DNA of 64,000 nucleotides from Flaviflagellibacter deserti (GTDB lineage: Bacteria > Pseudomonadota > Alphaproteobacteria > Rhizobiales > Methylopilaceae), in contig NZ_JBHSJF010000008.1 of the NCBI RefSeq assembly GCF_042652085.1, positions 440,793 to 504,792 of the forward strand. Reading direction: 5' to 3'. Shown one piece after another: positions 43,416 to 52,005 of the stretch (within the stretch, counting starts at the first letter, position 1; every line of letters begins with the position of its first letter). A model generated the notes under the pieces. It had not been told where the DNA came from and made no database searches. It was given only the letters and a program-made list of their open reading frames with translations. The position numbers were made by a program, and so were the translations under genes.

Positions 43416-44095
43416 TCTGCTGCGTCCGCGAGAGTGAGTGCGCTGGCGGCCTCGGCCGCCGTCGCGGTCCAGCCGACGATCGCGCCCTGGGCGCGGATCA
43501 TGTCGATGGTCGCCGCCTTGAACTCCGGGAAATAGCTTTCGGTCGCGTCCTCGACGAGGAGGCACGAATAGCCGCGGTCGTTCGCTTCACGCATGGTCGT
43601 CTGCACGCACACTTCGGTCGTGACGCCTCCGAACAGCAGATGCGTCGTGCCCCAGGATTTCAGGATGTCGCCGAGCGGGGTTGCGTAGAACGCGCCCTTG
43701 CCCGGTTTGTCGAGCACGGTCTCCCCCGGCAGCGCCGCGAGTTCGCCGATGATCTCGACGCCCGGCTCGCCCGAGATCAGGACCCGGCCCATCGGCCCGT
43801 CGTCGCCGATGCGGAGCGAGGGTTCACCGCGCTCGCGCTTGGCGGGCGGGCAGTCGGACAGGTCCGGCCGGTGGCATTCCCGGGTGTGGACGATCGGGAT
43901 GCCGTGCGCGCGCGCGGTGTCGAGCAACAGCTTCGCGCCTGGGATGATGGCGCGCAGCAGAGACACGTCGTTGCCGAGCGTCTCGCCGAAGCCGCCGGGC
44001 TCCATGAAGTCGCGCTGCATGTCGATCATGATCAGAGCCGTCTTTCCCGGCGGGAAGGAATAGGCAAACGGCTGCGCGGAAGAGATCGTGGCCAT
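43412..44095 (-). CDS. Isochorismatase-fold cysteine hydrolase (candidate triuret- or ureide-cleaving enzyme)
   Basis: 227 residues from the ATG at 44095. Triad Asp25 (MIDMQRDF), Lys130 (LDKPGKGAF) and Cys163 (GGVTTEVCVQTT), with the HTRECHRPDLSDCPPAKRER segment shared with biuret hydrolase. It is clearly a paralogue of the biuret-hydrolase-like gene at 45642 but with a different N-terminus and substrate loop. Sits on the other side of the importer ATPase. Triuret hydrolase (TrtA) belongs to this family and precedes biuret hydrolase in triuret breakdown, so that is the leading guess, not a demonstration. Confidence 0.8.
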   Translation of the reverse strand: MATISSAQPFAYSFPPGKTALIMIDMQRDFMEPGGFGETLGNDVSLLRAIIPGAKLLLDTARAHGIPIVHTRECHRPDLSDCPPAKRERGEPSLRIGDDGPMGRVLISGEPGVEIIGELAALPGETVLDKPGKGAFYATPLGDILKSWGTTHLLFGGVTTEVCVQTTMREANDRGYSCLLVEDATESYFPEFKAATIDMIRAQGAIVGWTATAAEAASALTLADAAE

Positions 44096-45645
44096 CAGCC
44101 GTGCCCCACCATGTGACGGCCGATATCGAGCGCGTCGGCGCCTGGTCCCGGCGTTTCGTGGACGATCTCGCCGTGATGCATGACGACGATGCGGTCGGAA
44201 AGCTCCATCACCTCGTCGAGGTCTTCGGAAAGGAGCAGGACCGCCGTCCCGGCATTTCGCGCGGCAACAATGCGGGCGCGGACTTCGGCGACGGCCTTCA
44301 CGTCCAGGCCGAAGCAAGGGTTCGAGATGACCAGGAGGTCGACCTCGCCGTCGAACTCGCGGGCGAGGGTGGCGCGCTGGACATTGCCACCGGACAGCGC
44401 GGCGATCGGCGCTTCGGGCGAGGGTGTGCGGACGCCATAGGACTGGATCATGCCGAGCGCGCGCTCGTTCATGCCCTTGAGGTCGAGCCAGCGGCGCGGA
44501 CCCTTCTCGTCGTGGTCGAAGCGGCGCAGATTCATGTTCGCCACCACGCTCATCTTCGGCACGCTGGCATTCCTCAGGGGCTCCTCCGGGAGGACGCGGA
44601 CGCCCAGTCTGCGCGCCTCGTCCCGGCCACCGTGATAGGGCGCGCCGGAGACGAGGACGTCTCCGCTTGCAGGAGAACGCTGACCGCCGAGCACTTCGAC
44701 GAGGTCTTTCTGGCCATTGCCCGACACGCCCGCGACTCCGACGATTTCGCGTGGGCGGACGACGAGCTTGTCGATCGAAAGGCCGAAGCGGCCAAGTTCG
44801 CCTTCCGTTTTCAGATTGCGGATGGCGAGACGCTCCTCTGCGTCCGGGCCTCCCAGGCGCTCGACCGGCTTTGGCGCGTGCGGCTCGCCGATCATCATCG
44901 CCGTCAGTTCTTCAGGCCCCAGTTCCTTGGCACTGCCGGAACCGGCGAACTTGCCCTTGCGGAGCACGGTGACGTCGTCGGCATAGGCCGCGACCTCCTT
45001 CAGCTTGTGGGTGATGATCACGACGGTGATGTCGCCCATCTCGACCAGCGAGCGGACAAGCCCCAGCACTTCGGCCGCTTCCTGCGGGGTGAGGGTCGAG
45101 GTCGGTTCGTCGAGCACGATCAGGCGACGGTTGAGATAGAGCTGCTTGAGGATCTCGGTCTTCTGCCGCTCGCCCGCCGCGAGTTCGCCGACGGGAACGT
45201 CCATCGGGACGAGGAAGGGCATGTTCTTCAGGAAGTTGAAGAGCTGCCTGCGCTCCGCCTTCCAGTCGATGATGCCCGGGACATTCGAGCGCGACATCAC
45301 CAGGTTCTCTGAGGCCGTCATCGATGGGACGAGCGTGAAGTGCTGGTAGACCATGCCCATGCCGAGCGCGTCCGCGTCGGCGGGCCGGGCGATGGTCGCC
45401 TCGCGGCCCTCGACGACGAAATCGCCCTCGTCGGACTTGTAATAACCGAGCAGGCATTTGACGAAGGTGGACTTCCCGGCTCCGTTCTCGCCGAGCAGCG
45501 CATGGACGGTGCCGCGGCGGATCTTGAGCGAGACATTGTCGAGCGCGACGAACGGGCCGAAGCGCTTGGTGACGCCGATCGCCTCGACCTCAAGCGCGCG
45601 GTGGGCGGGCTTGTCGTGGAAGACCGGGTCGAGCGCGGCGCTCAT
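44095..45645 (-). CDS. ABC transporter ATPase with two nucleotide-binding domains (BMP/nucleoside type)
   Basis: 516 residues, two fused ATPase halves as in ribose or purine-nucleoside importers. First half: Walker A GENGAGKST at 52-60, a relaxed signature LAAGERQKTEIL, Walker B LIVLDEPTSTLTP. Second half: the usual degenerate Walker A GVSGNGQKD and a good signature LSGGNVQRATLARE. The gene is wedged between two amide hydrolases with overlapping ends on both sides, so the imported solute is very probably the substrate of those hydrolases. Confidence 0.93.
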   Translation of the reverse strand: MSAALDPVFHDKPAHRALEVEAIGVTKRFGPFVALDNVSLKIRRGTVHALLGENGAGKSTFVKCLLGYYKSDEGDFVVEGREATIARPADADALGMGMVYQHFTLVPSMTASENLVMSRSNVPGIIDWKAERRQLFNFLKNMPFLVPMDVPVGELAAGERQKTEILKQLYLNRRLIVLDEPTSTLTPQEAAEVLGLVRSLVEMGDITVVIITHKLKEVAAYADDVTVLRKGKFAGSGSAKELGPEELTAMMIGEPHAPKPVERLGGPDAEERLAIRNLKTEGELGRFGLSIDKLVVRPREIVGVAGVSGNGQKDLVEVLGGQRSPASGDVLVSGAPYHGGRDEARRLGVRVLPEEPLRNASVPKMSVVANMNLRRFDHDEKGPRRWLDLKGMNERALGMIQSYGVRTPSPEAPIAALSGGNVQRATLAREFDGEVDLLVISNPCFGLDVKAVAEVRARIVAARNAGTAVLLLSEDLDEVMELSDRIVVMHHGEIVHETPGPGADALDIGRHMVGHG

Positions 45646-46373
45646 GGCAGCGCCTCGATCAAGTCATCCGAGGTCGCGACCGCGCCGAATACGCCACCCT
45701 GCATCTTGATCATGTCGATCGCGGCGAGGTGGTTCTCGGTCTTGGTCGCGCCGGTGCAGTCCGACAGCAGCAGGCACTCGTAGCCAATGTCGTTGGCGTC
45801 GCGCATCGTGGTGTGGACGCAGACATCGGTCGTGACGCCGGTCAGCACGATATTGCGGATGCCGCGCGTCTTCAGCACGAGTTCGAGATCGGTCGCGACG
45901 AACGAACCCTTGCCCGGCTTGTCGATGATGACCTCGCCAGGCTCCGGCTGAAGCTCGGGGATGATCTCCCAGCCCGGCTCGCCGCGCACGAGGATGCGGC
46001 CGCAGGGGCCCTGGTCGCCGATGCCGGCGCCGATGCGCTGCGAGCGCCAGCGCTTGTTGGCGGGAAGGTCGGCCAAGTCCGGGCGATGGCCCTCGCGGGT
46101 GTGGATGATGTGATAGCCCTTGCTCCGCATCACCGAGAGCAGGCGGCGTATAGGCTCGATGGGCGCACGCGTGTTCGAGATGTCGTAGCCCATCACGTCG
46201 ACGTAGCCGCCGGGGGCGCAGAAATCGACCTGCATGTCGATGACGATCAGCGCCGTGTTCTCGGGGCGGAGATCGCCGTCGAACGGCCAGGGATAGGGAT
46301 CGGACTTGATGGTCCGTCCGTTCGGCACGAAGGCGGCGGCGATGCGTTCGTCGTCGAGCGTATCCGTCATCAT
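45642..46373 (-). CDS. biuH: Biuret amidohydrolase-like cysteine hydrolase (isochorismatase family)
   Basis: 243 residues (second Met at 46370 possible). From memory the sequence is close to the characterised biuret hydrolase of Rhizobium leguminosarum: DPYPWPFDGDLRPENTALIV, HTREGHRPDLADLPANKRWR, IGAGIGDQGPCGRILVRGEP and IIDKPGKGSF. The triad Asp46, Lys152 and Cys185 has the same spacing (106 and 33) as the Asp36/Lys142/Cys175 triad I recall for that enzyme. The reaction is biuret to allophanate plus ammonia. Ureidoacrylate hydrolase (RutB) is the main alternative. Allophanate hydrolase is not in this window. Confidence 0.78.
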   Translation of the reverse strand: MMTDTLDDERIAAAFVPNGRTIKSDPYPWPFDGDLRPENTALIVIDMQVDFCAPGGYVDVMGYDISNTRAPIEPIRRLLSVMRSKGYHIIHTREGHRPDLADLPANKRWRSQRIGAGIGDQGPCGRILVRGEPGWEIIPELQPEPGEVIIDKPGKGSFVATDLELVLKTRGIRNIVLTGVTTDVCVHTTMRDANDIGYECLLLSDCTGATKTENHLAAIDMIKMQGGVFGAVATSDDLIEALP

Positions 46374-46378
46374 TGGCC

Positions 46379-47293
46379 TCAGCGGGTCAGCGACAGCTCC
46401 CCCGGCATGCCGCGCAGGACGCGGCCGGGAGCGACGGTCAGGATCATGATCAGAAGGGTCAGCGCGTAGGGCGCGGCATAGAACAGGTAATAGCCTTGGG
46501 TGATGCCGACGGTTTGGAGTGACGGGCCGAGTGCGCCGGCCGCGCCGAACAGGAGCGCCGCCGCCGCGCAGGCGAGCGGGTTCCAGCGGGCGAAGACGAC
46601 GAGCGCGACCGCGACGAGCCCTTGGCCGGAGGAGAGGCCCTCGTTCCAGCTGCCCGGATAGGACAGCGACAGGAACGAGCCGCCGACGCCCGCGAGCGCG
46701 CTGCCGATCGTCGTCGCGATCACGCGCACCCGGTCGATGGGCAGGCCCATCGCCTTCGCGGCATCGGAGGAATCCCCGACGATGCGGACGACGAGGCCAG
46801 TACGTGTGTTCTTGAACGCCCAGGTCATCACGAAGGCTACGAGAAGGCCGATGAAGAAGAGCGGGCTGACGTCGAGCGCGCTGCGGATCTGCGGCGCGTC
46901 GGACCAGAAGCCGAGCGGGATGACGGGAAGTTGCGGCGCCGAAGGCTGTATGTACGGCTTGCCGAAGAAGAAGGCGATGCCCGTGCCGGCCAGCATGACG
47001 GCGATGCCCATGGCCACGTCGTTGACGCGGGCGAGGCTGCAGACGAGACCGTGCAGGAGGCCGAGGCCGCCGCCCGCGACGAGCGCGGCGAGAACGCCGA
47101 TCCAGGCGCTGCCGGTTTCATAGGATGCTGCGTAGCCGGTCATGGCGCCGAGGACGAGCGCGCCCTCATTGCCGAGATTGATGCGCCCCGATTTCTCAGT
47201 GAGGCACTCGCCGAGGCTGACGAACAGGAACGGCGTCGAGACGCGGAGAGCGCCCGCGATCAGCGCGACGAGGACCATGCCGACATTGTCCAT
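46379..47293 (-). CDS. ABC transporter permease (BMP/nucleoside type), second
   Basis: 304 residues from the ATG at 47293. Eight or more membrane segments in the layout of BPD-transp-2 permeases; TEKSGRINLGNEGALVLGAM near 32-51 is the family hallmark. Pairs with the 373-residue permease just upstream (TGATG overlap). Coupled to the biuret-hydrolase-like gene five bases downstream. Confidence 0.93.
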   Translation of the reverse strand: MDNVGMVLVALIAGALRVSTPFLFVSLGECLTEKSGRINLGNEGALVLGAMTGYAASYETGSAWIGVLAALVAGGGLGLLHGLVCSLARVNDVAMGIAVMLAGTGIAFFFGKPYIQPSAPQLPVIPLGFWSDAPQIRSALDVSPLFFIGLLVAFVMTWAFKNTRTGLVVRIVGDSSDAAKAMGLPIDRVRVIATTIGSALAGVGGSFLSLSYPGSWNEGLSSGQGLVAVALVVFARWNPLACAAAALLFGAAGALGPSLQTVGITQGYYLFYAAPYALTLLIMILTVAPGRVLRGMPGELSLTR

Positions 47294-48414
47294 CAGGCGG
47301 TCCCCCTCGGCTGGAACCAGCGGAAGCGGCCATAGATCGTCTCGCTGGCGAGGATCGAGACGAAGATGAAGCCCTGCAGCACCAGCACGGTCGCGTCCGG
47401 AAGTCCGAGGCGGCGCTGGACGAGTCCGCCGGCCGCCGAGATGCCGCCGAGCAGGATCGCCATCGGGATCGCGCCGAGCGGAGACTGGCGCGCGAGAAAG
47501 GCGATGAGGATGCCGGCATAACCGTATCCTGCCGCGAGCGAGGCATTCGCGGAGCCGTGCACGGCCGCGACCTCGATCATGCCGGCAAGACCGGCGCACG
47601 CTCCGCCGAGCGCGCAGGCGATGACGATCAGGCGGTTGGCGGGCAGGCCCTGCAGCAGTGCGGTGCGCAGGTTTCCGCCAGTGACGCGCCAAGCGAAGCC
47701 GAAGCTCGTGCGCTGGATGACGATCCAGAACCCAATACAGGCGACGAGTCCAAGGACGAGGCCCGGATGAATATTCATGCCCGGAAGAGAGCCGAGCATG
47801 TTGGCCTCGCCGATCGGCAGGGTCGACGGCTTGTTGAGACTGGCGGGGTCGCGCAGCGGGCCTTCGACGAGATGGTTGAAAACGGCCAGCGCGATATAGG
47901 CGAGCAGGAGAGAGGCGATGGTCTCGTTGATGCCGCGATAGGCGCGGAGCCAGCCGGTCAGGCCGATCCAGAACGCGCCGACGAGCGCTCCGGACACGGC
48001 CATTGCGAGGATGACGAGCGGCGGGAACAGAGCAGACAGGGAAGCTCCGATCACCGCCGCCGCCAGCCCCCCAAGCACGACCGCGCCTTCGCCCCCGATG
48101 ACCACGAGGCCGAGTTGTGCAGGCAGGGCGACGCAGAGAGCGGTGAGGAGAAGCGGCGCGGCGCGCTGCAGGGTGTTCTGGAACGAGAACCAGCTACCGA
48201 AAGCGCCGCGCCAGACAAGGCTCGCGAAGTCGAGCGGCGAGGTGCCGAGGAAGACGAGGAAGATCGCGAAGCCTGTGGCGGCGATGAGAAGTGCCGCGAC
48301 GGGAACGAGCAATTGCTCGAGAAGCCGCCGGAACGGATAGCCCCAGTCGCCGGCGGGCTGTTTCGGTTGGGCGGTCGCCTTTGATGCCGCCTCGCTCGAC
48401 ATCGCGATCGTCAT
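47293..48414 (-). CDS. ABC transporter permease (BMP/nucleoside type), first
   Basis: 373 residues. A cytoplasmic N-terminal tail, then about eight membrane segments; VVIGGEGAVVLGGLAAAVIG and GINETIASLLLAYIALAVFN are typical of the purine/BMP importer permeases. Starts three bases after the solute-binding protein stop. Confidence 0.93.
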   Translation of the reverse strand: MTIAMSSEAASKATAQPKQPAGDWGYPFRRLLEQLLVPVAALLIAATGFAIFLVFLGTSPLDFASLVWRGAFGSWFSFQNTLQRAAPLLLTALCVALPAQLGLVVIGGEGAVVLGGLAAAVIGASLSALFPPLVILAMAVSGALVGAFWIGLTGWLRAYRGINETIASLLLAYIALAVFNHLVEGPLRDPASLNKPSTLPIGEANMLGSLPGMNIHPGLVLGLVACIGFWIVIQRTSFGFAWRVTGGNLRTALLQGLPANRLIVIACALGGACAGLAGMIEVAAVHGSANASLAAGYGYAGILIAFLARQSPLGAIPMAILLGGISAAGGLVQRRLGLPDATVLVLQGFIFVSILASETIYGRFRWFQPRGTA

Positions 48415-48417
48415 GGC

Positions 48418-49545
48418 TCAGCCGATCGCGCCGATGATGCCTTCGACGAGGTAGTCCGTGCTCTCGAGCTCGATTGCCGTCTCGGGATAGGACTTGCCGG
48501 CCGGGATGACCTCCTTGCCGATATTGGACTTCAGCGGTCCCTTGAACACCGCATAGTCCGGGCTCTTGATCATCTCGGCCTTGACCGAGTCCGCCTGCTT
48601 GCGAGCCTCTTCCGAGACGGCGGGACCGTATGCGGACGTCTTGACGAACCCGTCGGACAGTCCGCCACGAACGAAGTTCGGCAATGGCTTGCCGGCCTGT
48701 GCCTCGGTGACGAATGCTTCGTAGACCTTCGACCAGTTCCACTCCGCGCCGGTGAGATAGCCCTTCGGCGCGAGCTTGGACTGGTCGGCGTGATAACCGG
48801 TGCAGAAGATGCCACGGCGCTCCGCGGTCTCCATGATGACCTTCGGGCCGTCTACATGGCAGGTGATGACGTCGACGCCCTGGTCGGCGAGGCTGTTGGT
48901 GGCCTCCGCCTCCTTGACGGGGAGGGACCAGTCGCCGGTGAAGATGACTTGGGTCGTGATGGTCGGGTCGACCGACTTCGCGCCGAGCGCGAACGAATTC
49001 ACGTTGATTAAAACCTGCGGGATCGGCTTCGCGGCGATGAAGCCGAGCTTCTTCGTCTTCGATGTGTGCGCGGCGACGATGCCGGAGAGGTACTGCGCGC
49101 GGCCGATATAGCCGAAATAGGAACCGGTGTTCTTCGGATGCTTGCCCTCGGTCCAGAGGCCGCCGCAATGACGGAACTGCACGTCCGGATATTTCGCCGC
49201 GACCTTCAGCATATGCGGGTCGAAATAGCCGAAGCTGGTCGGGAAGATGAGCGACGCGCCATCGAGCTCGATCATCGATTCCATGGTCTTCTGGACGTCG
49301 AGCGTCTCGGGGACCTTCTCCTCTTCCAGTACGGTGACGCCGGGGATCTTCTTGATGATCGTGGCGCCCTCGGCATGGGCTTGGTTGTAGCCGTAGTCGT
49401 CTTTCGGCCCGACATAGATGAAGCCGACGACCAGATCCTTGGCGAAAGCCGGCCGCGATGTCCCCAGGCCGGTCGTGGCCACGGCCGTTCCGGCGGCCAT
49501 ACCCTGCAGAAGCGTACGACGGGAGACAAGGTGCTGGTCACGCAT
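48418..49545 (-). CDS. BMP-family solute-binding protein, Tat-exported
   Basis: 375 residues from the ATG at 49545 (an earlier Met at 49572 is less likely). Twin-arginine signal SRRTLLQGMAAGTAVATTGL with cleavage near PAFA, so exported folded. VGFIYVGPKDDYGYNQAHAE starts the mature part in the manner of BmpA/PnrA-like nucleoside or purine binding proteins. First gene of the seven-gene operon D reading leftwards to the cupin. Confidence 0.93.
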   Translation of the reverse strand: MRDQHLVSRRTLLQGMAAGTAVATTGLGTSRPAFAKDLVVGFIYVGPKDDYGYNQAHAEGATIIKKIPGVTVLEEEKVPETLDVQKTMESMIELDGASLIFPTSFGYFDPHMLKVAAKYPDVQFRHCGGLWTEGKHPKNTGSYFGYIGRAQYLSGIVAAHTSKTKKLGFIAAKPIPQVLINVNSFALGAKSVDPTITTQVIFTGDWSLPVKEAEATNSLADQGVDVITCHVDGPKVIMETAERRGIFCTGYHADQSKLAPKGYLTGAEWNWSKVYEAFVTEAQAGKPLPNFVRGGLSDGFVKTSAYGPAVSEEARKQADSVKAEMIKSPDYAVFKGPLKSNIGKEVIPAGKSYPETAIELESTDYLVEGIIGAIG

Positions 49546-49633
49546 CGGCTGCAACTCCGGTCCAGGCGGCATCAGGTGACGGAGACGCTAACGGCGTTCG
49601 TGCTGCAATCCAGTGCTTCTTTTCGAGCGCGGT

Positions 49634-49650
49634 GTTGCCTAAACTGCAAC
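49634..49650. promoter_or_regulatory. LysR-type box GTTGC-N7-GCAAC
   Basis: Perfect 5-bp arms with the T-N11-A core of LysR operators, 13 bases before the LysR start and 88 bases before the start of the divergent importer operon. Placement fits autoregulation and control of operon D. Confidence 0.7.
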
Positions 49651-49663
49651 AGGGTTCGGTTCG

Positions 49664-50560
49664 ATGAAGCATCTCAGGACGCTCGAATACATTCTTGGCG
49701 TGGCGCGCTCCGGCTCGATCCGCAAGGCTGCCGAGCAGCTCAACATCACGCCGTCCGCGTTGACGCGGCAAGTGCAGGATTTCGAGCTTGAGCTCGGCGG
49801 GCCCATCTTCGAGCGGCTGCCGCAGGGCATGCGGCTGAACGCGGCTGGCGAACTGCTGGTCCGGCACATCCAGACGCAGGTGTCGGATTTCGAGCGTTTC
49901 CGCTCGCAGATGGCCGACCTTTCCGGCGTGCGGCGCGGTCACGTCACCGTCGCTTGCAGCCAGGCCTTTGTCGATCATGTGCTGCCGCAGGAGATCGATG
50001 CCTATCGGACGCAATTCCCGCTCGTCTCGTTCTATGTGCAAGTGCGCGACCACGCCCAGGGCGTCGGCGCGCTGACGAGCTTCGAGGCCGACTTGGCATT
50101 GCTGCTGGAGCCGCCGCCCTCGCCGGACATGGACGTGCTGTTCAGCGCCCACCAGCCGCTTTGCGCGCTGATGCGAAGCAATCATCCTTTGGCCGCGCAG
50201 GGCCCGGTCCGCCTGCGCGATTGCCTGAACCATCCGCTCGGCATGCCCGACCGCTCGCTCGCCGTCCGTCACAGCCTGGATGCCGCGTTCGCCCGGATGC
50301 GGCTGACACCGAACATCGCGCTGGAATCGAGCTCGCTCGAACTGCTGCGCATCTACACGCTGCAGGAGCACATCGTCTCCTTCCAGGTCTCGATCGGCAT
50401 CCCGGCCGGTATTCCGGATCTAGTGCTTCGCCCGATCGACGAAAGGGACATCGCGCCGATCCAGGTCATCCTCGCGCAATTGCGCGGACGGACATTGCCG
50501 ATCGCCTCCGCGAAGTTCGCCGACCAGCTTTCGCGAAGTCTGGCTGGCTTCGAAGGCTAG
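49664..50560 (+). CDS. LysR-family transcriptional regulator
   Basis: 298 residues. Winged helix-turn-helix at 1-60 (TLEYILGVARSGSIRKAAEQ, then ITPSALTRQVQDFE), followed by a type 2 periplasmic-binding-like inducer domain. Divergent from operon D with a good LysR box between, so it most likely senses biuret, triuret or a related compound. Its end overlaps the FecR-like gene by 4 nt. Confidence 0.94.
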   Translation: MKHLRTLEYILGVARSGSIRKAAEQLNITPSALTRQVQDFELELGGPIFERLPQGMRLNAAGELLVRHIQTQVSDFERFRSQMADLSGVRRGHVTVACSQAFVDHVLPQEIDAYRTQFPLVSFYVQVRDHAQGVGALTSFEADLALLLEPPPSPDMDVLFSAHQPLCALMRSNHPLAAQGPVRLRDCLNHPLGMPDRSLAVRHSLDAAFARMRLTPNIALESSSLELLRIYTLQEHIVSFQVSIGIPAGIPDLVLRPIDERDIAPIQVILAQLRGRTLPIASAKFADQLSRSLAGFEG

Positions 50561-51996
50561 TGGCCGGCGACGCCCGTTCCAAGTAGCGCGCCCGTGCCTG
50601 TTCCTATCTGGAGAGAATGCGTCGCCCCGGTGATGAGATTTGCGGGGTTGCCGATGAGATCCGCCGCAGCGCGGCAATCAGCGGCGAGGCATCCCGTGGA
50701 CGAGGTTGAGCCACCGCCATTGCCCTGGAAAGTGAAAAAGCCCGGATTGGTCGTTGGAGAGAGTCTGTCGGTAAAGGAGATTGAATCACCGTTCAGGGAA
50801 CGGCTCGCCGCATTGATGTTGTCGAACGTTACATCGACCTGCGGTCCGGAAAGGTCCGGCGTCACAGTCAGCCGAAAATCATAGCTACCCATCTGGTTCC
50901 GACCTTCCGCGCCGTACACGTTGATCGACTGATTTGCGCCAAACCGGTCTCGCGTCCCCGCATCATAGAGAACGGCTCCGGTCTGGCTGAAGGTGACCGT
51001 GTCTCCCAGATGGGCGGCCATCTCATAGGTGCCGATTTCCAGGCCGATATTGTTGGTCACGCCCGATCCTTGGAGTAGCGGAGGCGGCTCGGCGACTTCC
51101 TGATCGACCTGGCTCTGGTCCTGGATCGCCGTCGTCTTCAGTTTCGACAGATTTTCGGACGAGAGCGCCGCCGATTTTCCCTCGACGTCGCTTTGGCCGC
51201 TCGCATCCGCGGCCCTCTGGCCGATGCGGGTCGAATTTTGCGAGCCCGAGGCCGTGCTGTGCCCCTGGATGTTCTGGTTGAAGAGGCGTTCCACCTCCGG
51301 ACTGATCCGCATCGGCTGCAGCGGCTGCGCGTTCTGGCTCGGGACGAACGTCACGAAGCCGTTCCGGGAGATCGTCACCGAGCCTTGGCCGTTGCCGACC
51401 TGCATGCCGCCTTCGCGGTCGATCGTGTTGCGGTCGTTGCCCGGACCGCGCAGCAGGATGAAGGTGGCGGTGTCAGGATCGGCCTTCGAGACGTCATAGC
51501 CCTGAGCCTTCGCCAATTGAATCGCGGCCAGGCCTACGAGGACGTCCGCCGTCGTGCCGCGGATGCCGATGGTCGAGGAGGGGGTCTTCAGGTTGATGTT
51601 CTGCGGCTGGTTCTTTGCCGCGAAGCCGGAGACGTAACGCAACGCGCCCTTGGTCACGGTCGCCGCGAGGGCTCCGGTGCCGGCGTTGGGGTCGTAGACG
51701 AAGTTGTCGAGCGTGATCTGGCAGTCGGCGCCGATGGTGAAGGTGGTCTCGTCGCGCAGCAGGACCTGCATGCCGGAATTGGCCTGGCTGCTAACCCTGT
51801 CGCCCGTGAACATCGTATCCCCGGCCCGGGCGTCGTAGGTGCGCGCCGAACTCTGCACGCCGACCCTGCCGCGCACGGCGGCGGAGACGCCGATCTCGGG
51901 AGCGGCCGTCGCCGTCGCTCCACCTGTGAAGACGGCTGCGCCTGCGACGAGAGAGGTGAGCAGGAAGCGGACCGGGAAGATACGTTGCTGGATCAC
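50557..51996 (-). CDS. FecR-domain secreted protein with a beta-rich C-terminal domain
   Basis: 479 residues from a GTG with GGAGCGCGAC upstream. Signal peptide about 1-32 (ending TATA-AP). FecR domain at about 45-170 (DTMFTGDRVSSQANSGMQVL, then KTPSSTIGIRGTTADVLVG). The C-terminal part from about residue 320 is beta-rich with Gly/Asn/Ser repeats and a CLAADC pair, resembling surface-exposed beta-barrel or lipoprotein-like domains; no lipobox is seen. Its TPR/outer-membrane partner lies nine bases upstream in the same operon. Confidence 0.8.
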   Translation of the reverse strand: MIQQRIFPVRFLLTSLVAGAAVFTGGATATAAPEIGVSAAVRGRVGVQSSARTYDARAGDTMFTGDRVSSQANSGMQVLLRDETTFTIGADCQITLDNFVYDPNAGTGALAATVTKGALRYVSGFAAKNQPQNINLKTPSSTIGIRGTTADVLVGLAAIQLAKAQGYDVSKADPDTATFILLRGPGNDRNTIDREGGMQVGNGQGSVTISRNGFVTFVPSQNAQPLQPMRISPEVERLFNQNIQGHSTASGSQNSTRIGQRAADASGQSDVEGKSAALSSENLSKLKTTAIQDQSQVDQEVAEPPPLLQGSGVTNNIGLEIGTYEMAAHLGDTVTFSQTGAVLYDAGTRDRFGANQSINVYGAEGRNQMGSYDFRLTVTPDLSGPQVDVTFDNINAASRSLNGDSISFTDRLSPTTNPGFFTFQGNGGGSTSSTGCLAADCRAAADLIGNPANLITGATHSLQIGTGTGALLGTGVAGH

Positions 51997-52005
51997 GTCG
52001 CGCTC

